From: an uncultured Pelagibacteraceae bacterium
GTDB lineage: Bacteria > Pseudomonadota > Alphaproteobacteria > Pelagibacterales > Pelagibacteraceae
Direction: 5' to 3'
DNA: 64,000 nt
Assembly: GCA_902583345.1 (NCBI GenBank)
Contig: CACHVT010000001.1
Coordinates: forward strand, 62,001 to 126,000
Every line of letters begins with the position of its first letter. Position 1 is the stretch's first letter. Below the pieces are notes generated by a model. The model ran no database searches. It was not told where the DNA came from and saw only the letters and a program-made list of their open reading frames with translations. Positions 27,252-36,298 of the stretch are shown here, piece by piece. Position numbers and translations under genes: made by a program.

Positions 27252-28031
27252 ATGGCAATTATAAAAAAATTTAGAATCAAAAGCTTTAAAAAAAGTGCAC
27301 CACTAATTTATTTTAACAAAATTTCAATATCTTTTGGAAAAAGACAAATTTTAGATGATGTAAGTTTTAAAGTTAACCCAGGAGAAATTTTAGGATTACT
27401 GGGTCCAAATGGAGCAGGTAAAAGTACAATTTTTAATATCCTCACTGGATTAATTAAGCCTGACCATGGAAGTATTTTTTTTGATGCGAAGGATGCAACT
27501 AAATTTCCAATTTATTTAAGAACAAGAAAATTTAAAATTGGCTACGTGCCGCAATACGGTGGGTATTTTAATGATTTATCATTATATGAAAATTTAAATG
27601 CTATTGCAGAAATATTAATCGAAAATAAAAATGATAGAATTTTAAAAGTTAACGAATTAATTGCTAAGTTTGAACTAGATAATGTTAGAGAGGTAAAAGC
27701 AAAATTTTTATCTGGCGGCCAACGAAGAAAATTAGTAATTTGTATGGCATTATTGGGAAACCCAAAAATTCTATTATGCGATGAAATTTTTGCAGCCTTA
27801 GATGTTCTTACTATTCAAATGTTAAAAGAAATTTTAGTCACACTACAAAATGAAAAACCTCAGATGTGTATTATAATTTGTGAACATCAGGCTAGAGAAC
27901 TATTATCAGTAGTTGACAGAGCAATGATTTTATCAAACAATAAAATTATAGCTCAAGGAACCCCATCTCAACTAATTAAAAATCAGAATGCTAGAAGTGC
28001 ATATTTTGGTGAATTTTTTAAATTTAATTAA
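27252..28031 (+). CDS. lptB: LPS export ABC transporter ATP-binding protein LptB
   Basis: LptB powers extraction of LPS from the inner membrane. The 259-residue ATPase shows Walker A GPNGAGKST (near 55), the signature LSGGQRRKL (near 154) and a Walker B ending in CDEIFAALD. The usual EP dipeptide is EI here, while the catalytic glutamate is kept. An N-terminal extension of about 17 residues is rich in lysine. It follows lptC by one base and precedes aroA by eight. Homology to LptB rather than LivF-type proteins is supported by the lptC neighbour. Confidence 0.92.
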   Translation: MAIIKKFRIKSFKKSAPLIYFNKISISFGKRQILDDVSFKVNPGEILGLLGPNGAGKSTIFNILTGLIKPDHGSIFFDAKDATKFPIYLRTRKFKIGYVPQYGGYFNDLSLYENLNAIAEILIENKNDRILKVNELIAKFELDNVREVKAKFLSGGQRRKLVICMALLGNPKILLCDEIFAALDVLTIQMLKEILVTLQNEKPQMCIIICEHQARELLSVVDRAMILSNNKIIAQGTPSQLIKNQNARSAYFGEFFKFN

Positions 28032-28039
28032 AAATTAAA

Positions 28040-29371
28040 ATGCCAAATCATGTAAATATAAACAATAAAATTAAACCATTTAAAAAAAAAATTGAGGTTT
28101 CTGGGGACAAAAGTTTATCTATAAGATGGGCTCTGCTTGCCTCACAAGCGATAGGCAAGTCAAAAGCTTACAATTTACTAAGATCTGAGGATGTTTTAAA
28201 CACCTTAAAAGGTTTAGAAAAATTGGGGGTAAAAATCAGTCTAAATAAAAATTTCTGTGAGATTAATGGGGTTGGTATTAATGGATTTAATTATAAAAAA
28301 AATTTAACAATTTATGCTGGTAACTCTGGTACTTTTGGAAGGTTAATACTAGCTCTTTTGATTAAGTCTCCTTATAAAATAAAACTGACTGGAGATAAAA
28401 GTCTATCAAGAAGAGACTTTTCAAGAGTTACAAGTCCGCTAAAAGAATTTGGAGCAAACTTTTACCCTACAAACAAATCTAAACTGCCACTTTACATACA
28501 GGGAACAAATTTTGTTAGACCTATCAAATACTTTGAAAAAAAAGGAAGCGCTCAAATTAAAAGTTGCATAATGTTAGCTGCTTTGAATGCTCCAGGAGCC
28601 ACAAAGATTAAAGCCAGGAAATCAAGGAATCATACAGAAATTTTATATAAATTTTTAAAACTTCCAATTAAAGTAATAAGTAAAAAAAAAATAGATTTAA
28701 TTGAAATTAATGGGGAAAAGAAAATTTACCCTATTAATTATAATATTCCATCTGATATTAGCAGTAGTGCATTTTTTATTGTATTAACATTACTTTCTAG
28801 TAAATCATATTTAACAATTAAAAATGTTAATATTAACTCATCAAGAATTGGATGTATAAATATTTTAAATAAGATGGGAGCTAATATAATATTAAAAAAT
28901 AAAAAAAATTATAAAGGAGAAAAAACTGCAGATATTCATATTAAATCAAAAAAATCTTTTAAACCTATAAATTGTCCAATAAAATATAATAGCAGTGCCA
29001 TTGATGAATTTTTGATTATATTCTTAGTCGCGGCTAAAGCTAAGGGAGTATCTTATTTTAAGGGTTTAGATGAACTAAATCAAAAAGAAAGTCCTAGACT
29101 TAAATTAGGATCAAAAATTTTAAATATGATTGGAATAAAAACAAAATTAACTAAAAGTTCAATAAAAATTTACGGTAACCCAAATTTAGAGTTAAAAAAA
29201 AAAATTGAAATTAAAAATTTTTTTAAAGATCATAGGGTTATGGCATTTTGTGCCATAGCTGCTTTAACACTTGGAGGAAAATGGAAAATTTTTGACCCTG
29301 AATCTATAAAAACATCATTTCCCTCATTTTTTAAAATTTTAAAAAAAAAATTAGGAGCAAAAATAAATTGA
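28040..29371 (+). CDS. aroA: 3-phosphoshikimate 1-carboxyvinyltransferase (EPSP synthase)
   Basis: AroA performs the sixth shikimate step. The 443-residue protein shows GDKSLSIRWALLAS near the N-terminus, the PEP-binding GNSGTFGRL stretch near 95, TGDKSLSRRDFSRV near 117 and the C-terminal DHRVMAFCAIAAL. It is translationally coupled to cmk, whose TTG start overlaps the aroA stop. aroB and aroK lie at the other end of the window. Confidence 0.95.
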   Translation: MPNHVNINNKIKPFKKKIEVSGDKSLSIRWALLASQAIGKSKAYNLLRSEDVLNTLKGLEKLGVKISLNKNFCEINGVGINGFNYKKNLTIYAGNSGTFGRLILALLIKSPYKIKLTGDKSLSRRDFSRVTSPLKEFGANFYPTNKSKLPLYIQGTNFVRPIKYFEKKGSAQIKSCIMLAALNAPGATKIKARKSRNHTEILYKFLKLPIKVISKKKIDLIEINGEKKIYPINYNIPSDISSSAFFIVLTLLSSKSYLTIKNVNINSSRIGCINILNKMGANIILKNKKNYKGEKTADIHIKSKKSFKPINCPIKYNSSAIDEFLIIFLVAAKAKGVSYFKGLDELNQKESPRLKLGSKILNMIGIKTKLTKSSIKIYGNPNLELKKKIEIKNFFKDHRVMAFCAIAALTLGGKWKIFDPESIKTSFPSFFKILKKKLGAKIN

Positions 29372-30024
29372 AAAAAAGAAAAAAAATTATAACAGTAGCA
29401 ATTGACTCACCTGCTGCTGCTGGTGCAGGAACCCAAGCAAAACTAATAGCAAAACATTATAACCTCCAACATCTTGATACTGGAAGAATTTATAGACTTA
29501 TAGGGAAACTAAAATTAGAAAATCCTAAACAATTTAGTATTTCTCTGGTTAAAAAAAAAATTAATAATATAAAAATAAAAGATTTAAAAAATAAAAATTT
29601 ACTATCTGACAAAGTTGCAACATCTGCGGCAAAAGTCGCGAGAAATATAAAAATTAGAAACATTGTTCATAAATTTCAACAAAAATGTGCTTATTCTCCA
29701 CCTAAGAAATATGCAGGATCTATTCTTGATGGAAGAGACATAATTACTGTACAAATTAAAGATGCAACGTTTAAGTTTTTTATTACAGCGAGCCTCGAAA
29801 CAAGAGCTAAAAGACGGTTTAAAGAATTTAAAAGCTTGAAAAAGAGAATATCCTATAAAGAAGTTCTAAAAAGCCTTAGAAATAGGGACAAATCTGACCG
29901 TCAGAGAAGGCATGGACCATTAAAAAAAACAAGAGATTCAATATTGATTAATACAACTAAACTTAGTAGAAAACGATGCTTTAAAAAAATAAAAGCAATT
30001 ATGGATAGGAAATTAAATTCTTAA
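29368..30024 (+). CDS. cmk: cytidylate kinase with altered P-loop
   Basis: Cmk phosphorylates CMP and dCMP. The 218-residue protein keeps the family landmarks LDTGRIYRLIG, LDGRDI and RRFKEF. The P-loop reads DSPAAAGAGT instead of the usual DGPAASGKGT, so the phosphate-binding lysine is alanine (residue 20). The start is TTG at 29368, preceded by an AGGAG at a good distance, and overlaps the aroA stop. The downstream rpsA ATG overlaps its stop by one base. The cmk-rpsA order is classic, which supports the identity despite the P-loop change. Confidence 0.9.
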   Translation: MKKRKKIITVAIDSPAAAGAGTQAKLIAKHYNLQHLDTGRIYRLIGKLKLENPKQFSISLVKKKINNIKIKDLKNKNLLSDKVATSAAKVARNIKIRNIVHKFQQKCAYSPPKKYAGSILDGRDIITVQIKDATFKFFITASLETRAKRRFKEFKSLKKRISYKEVLKSLRNRDKSDRQRRHGPLKKTRDSILINTTKLSRKRCFKKIKAIMDRKLNS

Positions 30025-31754
30025 TGGAAATTTATAAAGAAATCAAAACACCTGCAGCAAAAGAGTTTGAAAAATTGCTAAACAGCCAACTTTCTAAAAC
30101 TAAAAATCTTGTGGAAGGTAAAATCATTGATGGAAAAATTACCAAGATAACAGATAAATTTGTCTTCCTTTTTATCGAAGGATTAAAAAGTGAACCAATG
30201 CTTGATGTAAATGAATTGAAAAGTATGGGAATGAATGAAAAAGCAAAAGTTGGAGAAAAAATTTCTGTCCTTTTAGAAAGAATAGAGGATAGAAACGGAG
30301 AAGTATTAGTTTCAGCTTCTAAGGCTCAAAAAATAAAAGGGTGGGACAAGTTAGTAGAAGCGTATGAAAAAAATGAACCTATAAATGGAAAAATTACTTC
30401 TAAATGCAAAGGTGGAGTAATAGTAGAACACTTAGACACAGGTTCACTAATGTTTTGTCCAGGATCTCAAATTTCTGATAAACCATTAAAAGATATCTCT
30501 CATTTAATTAACGAGCCACTTAAATTTGCATTAATAAAACTTGACAAAATTAGAGGGAACGCGTGTGTATCAAGAAGACAAATCATAGCTTCTAATAAAA
30601 AAGGTGACAAAGCAAAGATTGTAGAAAAATATAAGGTTGGGGATGTAATTAAAAATGCAATAGTAAAAGGATATAGCTCATTTGGATGCTTCTTTGATGT
30701 AAATTCTGAATTAGATGTTTTAGTTCATTTACAAGAAATAAGTTATTCAAGAGTCAATCACCCTGAAGAAATATTTAATATTGGTGAAAAACATGACTTA
30801 TTAGTTATTTCTGTAGACAAAGAAAAACTTCAGGTAGGTTGCTCTATAAAACAACTTTCTCCTGACCCGTTTGAGCATATCTCTAATTATGAGCTAAATA
30901 AAAAATATAAAGTTAAAGTAGTGAAATTAATGGACTTTGGTGCATTTTGTGAATTAGAACCAGGTTTAAGTACATTATTACATTCAAGTGAATTAAGCTG
31001 GACTAAAAAAAATCCTTCTGCTAAAAAAATGTTTAAGGTAGGTGATGAGATTGAATGTGTTATCACAGAAATAGACAAAGAAAAAAGAAGAGTAGCAATT
31101 TCTCATAGACTAACAATTGAAAACCCTTATCATGTTTTAGAAAAAAAACATCCTGTTGGAAGTCAAATTGATGGAGTTATAAATAGTCTAAATGAGTATG
31201 CAATATATATAAAACTTGGTAATTTAGATATTGACGGATTTCTACATTGCAATGATTTGGTTTACAGCGGTAATCCAGAAGAAGAACTAGCAAAATATAA
31301 AAAAGGTGAAAAATTAAAAGTTAAAATTTTAGAAATTAAAACAGATCAACAAAAAGTGAGGGTCGGCTTAAAACAAACTCAAAAGGATCCTTTAAGTTGG
31401 TTTGAAAATAAAAAAGTAAATGACACAATAACTGTCAAAGTCATATCTTCAGATAACAAAGGTTTAATTGTAAGTCCTGAAGCTGAGGAATGTGAAATGA
31501 ATTTTACTATTAAAAAATCTCAGATTGCAATAAACGCTGCAGATGCTAGACCTGCAAGATTTGTTGGAGGTGAGCGAATCGATGCTGCAATATCTGAATT
31601 AGATATTAACAAACGAAAAGTAAGTTTAAGTATTAAGCTTTTAGAAGAATTACAAAATAAGGAGGCTGTATCTAAATTTGGATCTGAGGCTTCAGGAAAA
31701 AACCTTCCATTTTCATCCTTATCAGATAAACTTAAAAAAAAGACTAAGGAATGA
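30024..31754 (+). CDS. rpsA: 30S ribosomal protein S1
   Basis: S1 helps the ribosome bind mRNA. The 576-residue protein has six S1-type beta-barrel repeats, visible as recurring G..V.G.V blocks such as VVKLMDFGAFCELEPG and KILEIKTDQQKVRVGLK. The length is typical. It follows cmk with a one-base overlap and precedes ihfB by 12 bases. Confidence 0.97.
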   Translation: MEIYKEIKTPAAKEFEKLLNSQLSKTKNLVEGKIIDGKITKITDKFVFLFIEGLKSEPMLDVNELKSMGMNEKAKVGEKISVLLERIEDRNGEVLVSASKAQKIKGWDKLVEAYEKNEPINGKITSKCKGGVIVEHLDTGSLMFCPGSQISDKPLKDISHLINEPLKFALIKLDKIRGNACVSRRQIIASNKKGDKAKIVEKYKVGDVIKNAIVKGYSSFGCFFDVNSELDVLVHLQEISYSRVNHPEEIFNIGEKHDLLVISVDKEKLQVGCSIKQLSPDPFEHISNYELNKKYKVKVVKLMDFGAFCELEPGLSTLLHSSELSWTKKNPSAKKMFKVGDEIECVITEIDKEKRRVAISHRLTIENPYHVLEKKHPVGSQIDGVINSLNEYAIYIKLGNLDIDGFLHCNDLVYSGNPEEELAKYKKGEKLKVKILEIKTDQQKVRVGLKQTQKDPLSWFENKKVNDTITVKVISSDNKGLIVSPEAEECEMNFTIKKSQIAINAADARPARFVGGERIDAAISELDINKRKVSLSIKLLEELQNKEAVSKFGSEASGKNLPFSSLSDKLKKKTKE

Positions 31755-31766
31755 TATACTGAATTA

Positions 31767-32054
31767 GTGATTGTTAAATCAAAGCTCTTAAAACAAATTT
31801 CTGACGGTTACCCAAATTTTTTAAAGAAAGATCTAAATAAATTTTTTGATATATTTTTAAATGAAATAAAAGAATCATTAAAAAGAGGCGAAAGAGTTGA
31901 ATTAAGAGGTTTTGGTATGTGGTCAACAAATATTCAAAAACCTCGAATATCAAGAAATCCAGCAACTGGAGAGAAAGTACATACCAAAAAGAAAATGAAG
32001 ATACGTTTTAAAATGTCAAAAGAATTATTTAATAAATTGAACAATGAAAAGTAA
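31767..32054 (+). CDS. ihfB: integration host factor beta subunit
   Basis: IHF-beta bends DNA as a partner of IHF-alpha. The 95-residue protein has the HU/IHF fold with the arm motif RGFGMWSTNIQKPRISRNPATGEKV. The rpsA-ihfB order separates it from plain HU genes. The start is a GTG at 31767, which fits the family N-terminus. Its 3' end overlaps pyrF by 11 bases. Confidence 0.93.
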   Translation: MIVKSKLLKQISDGYPNFLKKDLNKFFDIFLNEIKESLKRGERVELRGFGMWSTNIQKPRISRNPATGEKVHTKKKMKIRFKMSKELFNKLNNEK

Positions 32055-32715
32055 AAAAATCTTTATTGCGTGTGATACAAAAAGTGTGAAAAAAGTTAAA
32101 AAAATTATTAAAGAAACACAATCAAACAAAGTAAAGGTAGGTTATAAATTTGGATTAGAATTTTTTAATTCTAAAAATGGAAGATCTTATATTTCAAAAA
32201 TAAAGAATAAAATTTTATTTGTTGACTTGAAGCTATTCGACATACCAAATACTTGTGTTTCTACAATTAAAGCAATCAAAGACTTAAAAATAGATTATTT
32301 AACGATCCATATAAGTGCAGGCCTTAAAGCTTTAAGAGAGTCAAAAAAAGTTTCTGGTAAAATAAAATTAGTTGGTGTAACCACATTAACATCTTTTGAT
32401 AACAAAAGTTTAAAACAAATTGGATATAGTAAAAATTTAAAGAAAATAATAATACAGCAAGCAAAATTAGCAGCTAGAGCAAATCTAGATGCATTAGTCT
32501 GCAGTCCATATGAAGTAAAATACGTAAAACAAAAGTTTAAGAAAGAAATTATAACTCCTGGTATTAGACTCGACTCAAAGCATAACGATCAAAAAAGAGT
32601 TGCAACTCCTAAAAAAGCTTTTCAAAACGGGAGTGATTGGCTAGTGATAGGAAGGCCAATTACCAAAGGTAATATTAAAAATAATTTTAACAAATTTTTA
32701 GAAAATATTGATTAA
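32044..32715 (+). CDS. pyrF: orotidine 5'-phosphate decarboxylase
   Basis: PyrF makes UMP. The 223-residue protein has the catalytic DLKLFDIPNT motif (near 61), the TLTSF strand, and a C-terminal TPGIR and VIGRPIT phosphate-binding pair. All core active-site residues are visible. It overlaps ihfB by 11 bases and precedes trpF by two. Confidence 0.95.
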   Translation: MKSKKIFIACDTKSVKKVKKIIKETQSNKVKVGYKFGLEFFNSKNGRSYISKIKNKILFVDLKLFDIPNTCVSTIKAIKDLKIDYLTIHISAGLKALRESKKVSGKIKLVGVTTLTSFDNKSLKQIGYSKNLKKIIIQQAKLAARANLDALVCSPYEVKYVKQKFKKEIITPGIRLDSKHNDQKRVATPKKAFQNGSDWLVIGRPITKGNIKNNFNKFLENID

Positions 32716-32717
32716 TA

Positions 32718-33341
32718 ATGGAAGCAAAAATATGTGGAGTAAAAGATATAAGCACTTTAAGGTATATTTTAAATCATAAATATCCGCCTAAGTTTATCGG
32801 CTTTATTGTAAATTATAAAAAATCTAAAAGATATGTTGAACTAGAAAAGTTAAAAAAATTAATAAAAGTTAAAAAAAAAAAAACTTATTTTGTTGCCGTG
32901 ATAGTAAAACCAAAAAAAAAATTTTTAGACAAAATAAAAAATTTAAATTTTGATTTTTATCAATTATATAATGCAAGCCCTAAGATAACAAAGTCTATTA
33001 AAGAAAAATATAAAAAAAAAATTATCACTGCTCTTACTATAGAAAGTAAAAATGATGTAAAAGAATATAAAAAATTTAAATCAATTTCAGATATTATTTT
33101 ATTTGATAGCAAAGGTTACGAAAAATCTATTGGGTTTGATCATAAATTACTAAATGATATACCTAACTCTATAACAAAAATGCTTGCGGGAAATATTCAT
33201 TTTGATGATAAACTTGATAAATATTCTAAAATAACAGATATTATAGACATTTCGGGAAGTTTAGAAACCTTGGAAAAAAAAGATCCAAAAAAAATAAATT
33301 TCTTTTTAAAAAAAATAAATAAAATTAAAAATAGAAAATGA
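32718..33341 (+). CDS. trpF: phosphoribosylanthranilate isomerase
   Basis: TrpF catalyses the Amadori step of tryptophan synthesis. The 207-residue barrel keeps the general base cysteine in KICGV (C7) and the general acid aspartate in ILFDSK (near 134). The phosphate-site strands are worn: LAGNI, and DISGSLE in place of the usual SSGVE. The protein is very lysine- and asparagine-rich. It is followed by trpB with a four-base overlap. Confidence 0.9.
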   Translation: MEAKICGVKDISTLRYILNHKYPPKFIGFIVNYKKSKRYVELEKLKKLIKVKKKKTYFVAVIVKPKKKFLDKIKNLNFDFYQLYNASPKITKSIKEKYKKKIITALTIESKNDVKEYKKFKSISDIILFDSKGYEKSIGFDHKLLNDIPNSITKMLAGNIHFDDKLDKYSKITDIIDISGSLETLEKKDPKKINFFLKKINKIKNRK

Positions 33342-34588
33342 AAATTAAGAAAAATATACCTTTGATAGATCAACATGATCAGAAAACAGGTTTATGGGGT
33401 GGAAAGTTTGGTGGTAGTTATATCCCTGAAACTTTAAAAAAGCCTGTTGAAGACTTAACGAATTTATTTGAAAAACTTAGAAATGATAAAAAATTTATTA
33501 GGGAAAGAGACTTTTATTTTAAAAATTGGGTAGGTTCACCAACTTCTTTTATTAAACTTGAAAATTTAACAAATCATTTGGGTGGTGCACAAATATGGAC
33601 AAAGGTTGTATCTGAAGCTAATGGAGGTGCGCATAAAATATATAACGCGACTGTTCATTGCCTTATTGCAAAAAGAGCAGGAAAAAAATTTATAGTTGGT
33701 GATACTGGTGCAGGATATGCTGGTAAGATGTTAAGCATGGCTGCAAAAAAATTTGGCCTGAAATGTAAAATATTTATGGGTGCAAAAGATATTAAAAGAC
33801 AAAAACCTAACTGTGATGCTATGAAAAAAAATGGTGCTGAAATTGTTCCAGTTTATACAGGAAGTCAAACGCTTGTTGATGCAGTAAGTGAATGTATGAG
33901 ATATTGGGTATCAAATTGTGATACTACACATATGTGTGTTGGTTCAACTGTTGGGCCTAATATTTTTGTAAAAATTTGTGGATGGAGTACATCACAAATA
34001 TCAAGAGAGCTAATAAAACAATTGAAAGAGAATTTTGGAAAAATTCCTAAAAAAATAAAATTATTAAACTGTGTCGGAGGAGGATCCTCTAGTTTTGGAT
34101 TTTGGAATGAATTTATGGATTATGATAAGAAGCAAGTTGAATTTGTAGGTGTTGAGGCAGGAGGGCCAAAAAAAAGTAAAAGGCATGCTGCACCTTTAAC
34201 TTATGGATCAAAAATTGGAATTTTGCACGGCGCAGCTCAATATGTAAACCAAAATCATGAAGGTCAAATAGAAGAAACTGAATCAATTAGTGCTGGTTTG
34301 GACTATCCAGGAGTTTCTCCTCTTCATTGTTTTTTAAAGGATGCAAAAAGAGCAAGATACACTGCAGCTTCAGATGAAGAAGCTTTAGATGCATACAAAT
34401 TAGTAACTAAATATGAAAATTTAAATCCAAGCTTAGAGCCAAGTCACGCATTCGCAGAGGCAATTAAATTAGCTCCAAAATTAAGAAAGGACATAATTAT
34501 AATAGTTAATTCATGTGGTGATGCACATAAAGATCGAGATATTCTAAAACAAAGATTGGGGAAATTTTATGAAAAATTCGTCAATTAA
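33338..34588 (+). CDS. trpB: tryptophan synthase beta chain, divergent
   Basis: TrpB joins indole to serine. The 416-residue protein keeps the PLP lysine in GGAHK (K100), the CVGGGS phosphate loop, SISAGLDYPGV and LEPSHA. Several normally invariant sites differ. KREDLNHTGAHK has become KVVSEANGGAHK, the AETGAGQHG loop is GDTGAGYAG, so D122 replaces the catalytic glutamate, and the NLSGRGDKD end is NSCGDAHKD. The overall layout is that of ordinary TrpB1 and the neighbours are trpF and trpA, so the role is probably kept. Confidence 0.88.
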   Translation: MKIKKNIPLIDQHDQKTGLWGGKFGGSYIPETLKKPVEDLTNLFEKLRNDKKFIRERDFYFKNWVGSPTSFIKLENLTNHLGGAQIWTKVVSEANGGAHKIYNATVHCLIAKRAGKKFIVGDTGAGYAGKMLSMAAKKFGLKCKIFMGAKDIKRQKPNCDAMKKNGAEIVPVYTGSQTLVDAVSECMRYWVSNCDTTHMCVGSTVGPNIFVKICGWSTSQISRELIKQLKENFGKIPKKIKLLNCVGGGSSSFGFWNEFMDYDKKQVEFVGVEAGGPKKSKRHAAPLTYGSKIGILHGAAQYVNQNHEGQIEETESISAGLDYPGVSPLHCFLKDAKRARYTAASDEEALDAYKLVTKYENLNPSLEPSHAFAEAIKLAPKLRKDIIIIVNSCGDAHKDRDILKQRLGKFYEKFVN

Positions 34589-35372
34589 ATTAGCTTTTAA
34601 AAACTGTAAAAAAGAAAAAAGACCAGCCTTAATAACTTTTACTGTTGCTGGTGATAATACAAAAAAAAATTCATTAAAAATATTAAACTCAATTGCAAAA
34701 TACGTAGATATTTTAGAATTATCTTTTTTACATAATTGTCCTATAGCTGACGGAGGTCAAATCCAAAACAGTACTTATAGATCTTTAGAAAATGGGACTA
34801 CATTAAAAGATACTTTCAAAATTGCTAAAAGCTTTAAAAATAAAAATCCTAATAAACCTTTGATATTGATGGGTTATTACAATTTAATTTTCCAAAGTGG
34901 TGAGGATAATTTTTTAAAAAACTGTAAATTATGTAAAGTGGATGGACTGATTGTTGTTGATTTGCCCTGGCCAGAAAATAAATATTTTGCTCAAAAGTGT
35001 AAGAAAAGATCAATAAATTTTGTACAACTTTTATCACCCACAACTTCAAAAGAGAGAATGTTAAGAATTATAAAAGATTCCCACGATATGATTTATTATA
35101 TCAGTATGTTATCAACTACTGGGGGTAAATTGAAAATTCCACCAAAAAAAATTTTGGCAAATTATCATAAAATTAAAAAAATTAATAAAAATAAAAATTG
35201 TGTTATTGGATTTGGAATCACAAATCACACAATTTCAGCTTTTAAAAGTGCTGATGGAGTAGTTGTAGGAAGTGAAATATGTAAAGAAATAACTAGAAGC
35301 TTAAAAAAAAGACAAAATCCTGTTACAAATGTAAATAAAATGGTAAAAAATTTAAAAAATAAGATTTTATGA
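34569..35372 (+). CDS. trpA: tryptophan synthase alpha chain, divergent
   Basis: TrpA cleaves indole-glycerol phosphate. The 267-residue barrel keeps both catalytic acids, E50 in LELSF and D61 in IADGG. The loop between them reads FLHNCPIADGG instead of PFSDPLADGP, so the aspartate that contacts the beta chain is cysteine (C57). The phosphate site GFGIT...VVGS is normal. The start overlaps trpB by 20 bases and the end overlaps accD by four. Confidence 0.9.
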   Translation: MKNSSIKLAFKNCKKEKRPALITFTVAGDNTKKNSLKILNSIAKYVDILELSFLHNCPIADGGQIQNSTYRSLENGTTLKDTFKIAKSFKNKNPNKPLILMGYYNLIFQSGEDNFLKNCKLCKVDGLIVVDLPWPENKYFAQKCKKRSINFVQLLSPTTSKERMLRIIKDSHDMIYYISMLSTTGGKLKIPPKKILANYHKIKKINKNKNCVIGFGITNHTISAFKSADGVVVGSEICKEITRSLKKRQNPVTNVNKMVKNLKNKIL

Positions 35373-36298
35373 ATTGGATTACAAAAGTTTTAAAATTTGG
35401 TGAAAAGATAAAGACTGTTATTAAGAAAAGACCAAGTAAAGAGGAAACCGAAAATAGCAACTGGACAACTTGTTGTAAAGGACCTGTTTTAAAAAAAGAA
35501 TTAGAGGAAAATTTGTGGGTTTGCGATGCGTGTAATAAACATCATAGAATTAATTGTAAACAAAGATTTGATATTGTATTTGGAAAAAATAACTATAAAA
35601 TTTTAAAAACTCCAATACCTATTGATGATCCTTTAAATTGGGTAGATTCAAAATCTTATAAAGATCGATTAAAAACTGCGAGAAAAAAAACTGGTCAGGA
35701 AACTGCAGTAATGATAGTTCAAACCAAGATTAAAAATATAAATATAACTGCAGGGGCATTTGATTTTAGTTTTATTGGAGGATCGGTAGGAGCAGCTGAA
35801 GGAGAAGCAATAATTTATGGTATTCAAAATGCAATAGATAATAAACAACCATTTGTTTTATTTACCGCGTCGGGCGGAATGAGGATGTTCGAGTCTATAA
35901 TAGCTTTATCGCAAATGACTAGAGTAACTCTAGCAATAAATGAACTTAAAAAAAATAATTTGCCGTACATTGTAGTTTTATGTGATGCAAGCGCAGGTGG
36001 AACGGTAGCAAGTTTCGGAATGCTTGCCGATATAACTTTTGCAGAACCAGGGGCAACTGTTGCTTTTGCTGGTAAAAGAGTTATTCAAGCTACTGTTAAG
36101 GAAGAACTTCCTCCAGATTTTCAAACTAGTGAATATGTAGAAAAACATGGATTTATTGACTGTGTTATAGAAAGAAAAGATTTATCAGAAAAGATAGCTT
36201 CTATTTTGTCAATATTGTTAAAGAAAAATTCTGATATAAATTCTGAATTAAATGAAACTTCAGAAAACGCTGGAACGCTTACAAAAGCTGCATCCTAA
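35369..36298 (+). CDS. accD: acetyl-CoA carboxylase carboxyltransferase beta subunit
   Basis: AccD partners AccA. The 309-residue protein has an N-terminal zinc ribbon whose first knuckle is compressed to CCKG, instead of CxxCG, while the second is CDAC. A normal crotonase-type core follows (GAFDFSFIGGSVGAAEGE, TASGGMRMFE, DASAGGTVAS). Zinc binding may be altered, and many alphaproteobacterial AccD proteins have worn ribbons. Its last 47 bases overlap the start of folC. Confidence 0.95.
   Translation: MNWITKVLKFGEKIKTVIKKRPSKEETENSNWTTCCKGPVLKKELEENLWVCDACNKHHRINCKQRFDIVFGKNNYKILKTPIPIDDPLNWVDSKSYKDRLKTARKKTGQETAVMIVQTKIKNINITAGAFDFSFIGGSVGAAEGEAIIYGIQNAIDNKQPFVLFTASGGMRMFESIIALSQMTRVTLAINELKKNNLPYIVVLCDASAGGTVASFGMLADITFAEPGATVAFAGKRVIQATVKEELPPDFQTSEYVEKHGFIDCVIERKDLSEKIASILSILLKKNSDINSELNETSENAGTLTKAAS

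Noticed and set aside
33338..34588. TrpB-like protein with a different enzymatic role
   Set aside because: The altered motifs raised the idea, but length, PLP lysine, other signatures and the trpF-trpB-trpA order favour a divergent true TrpB.
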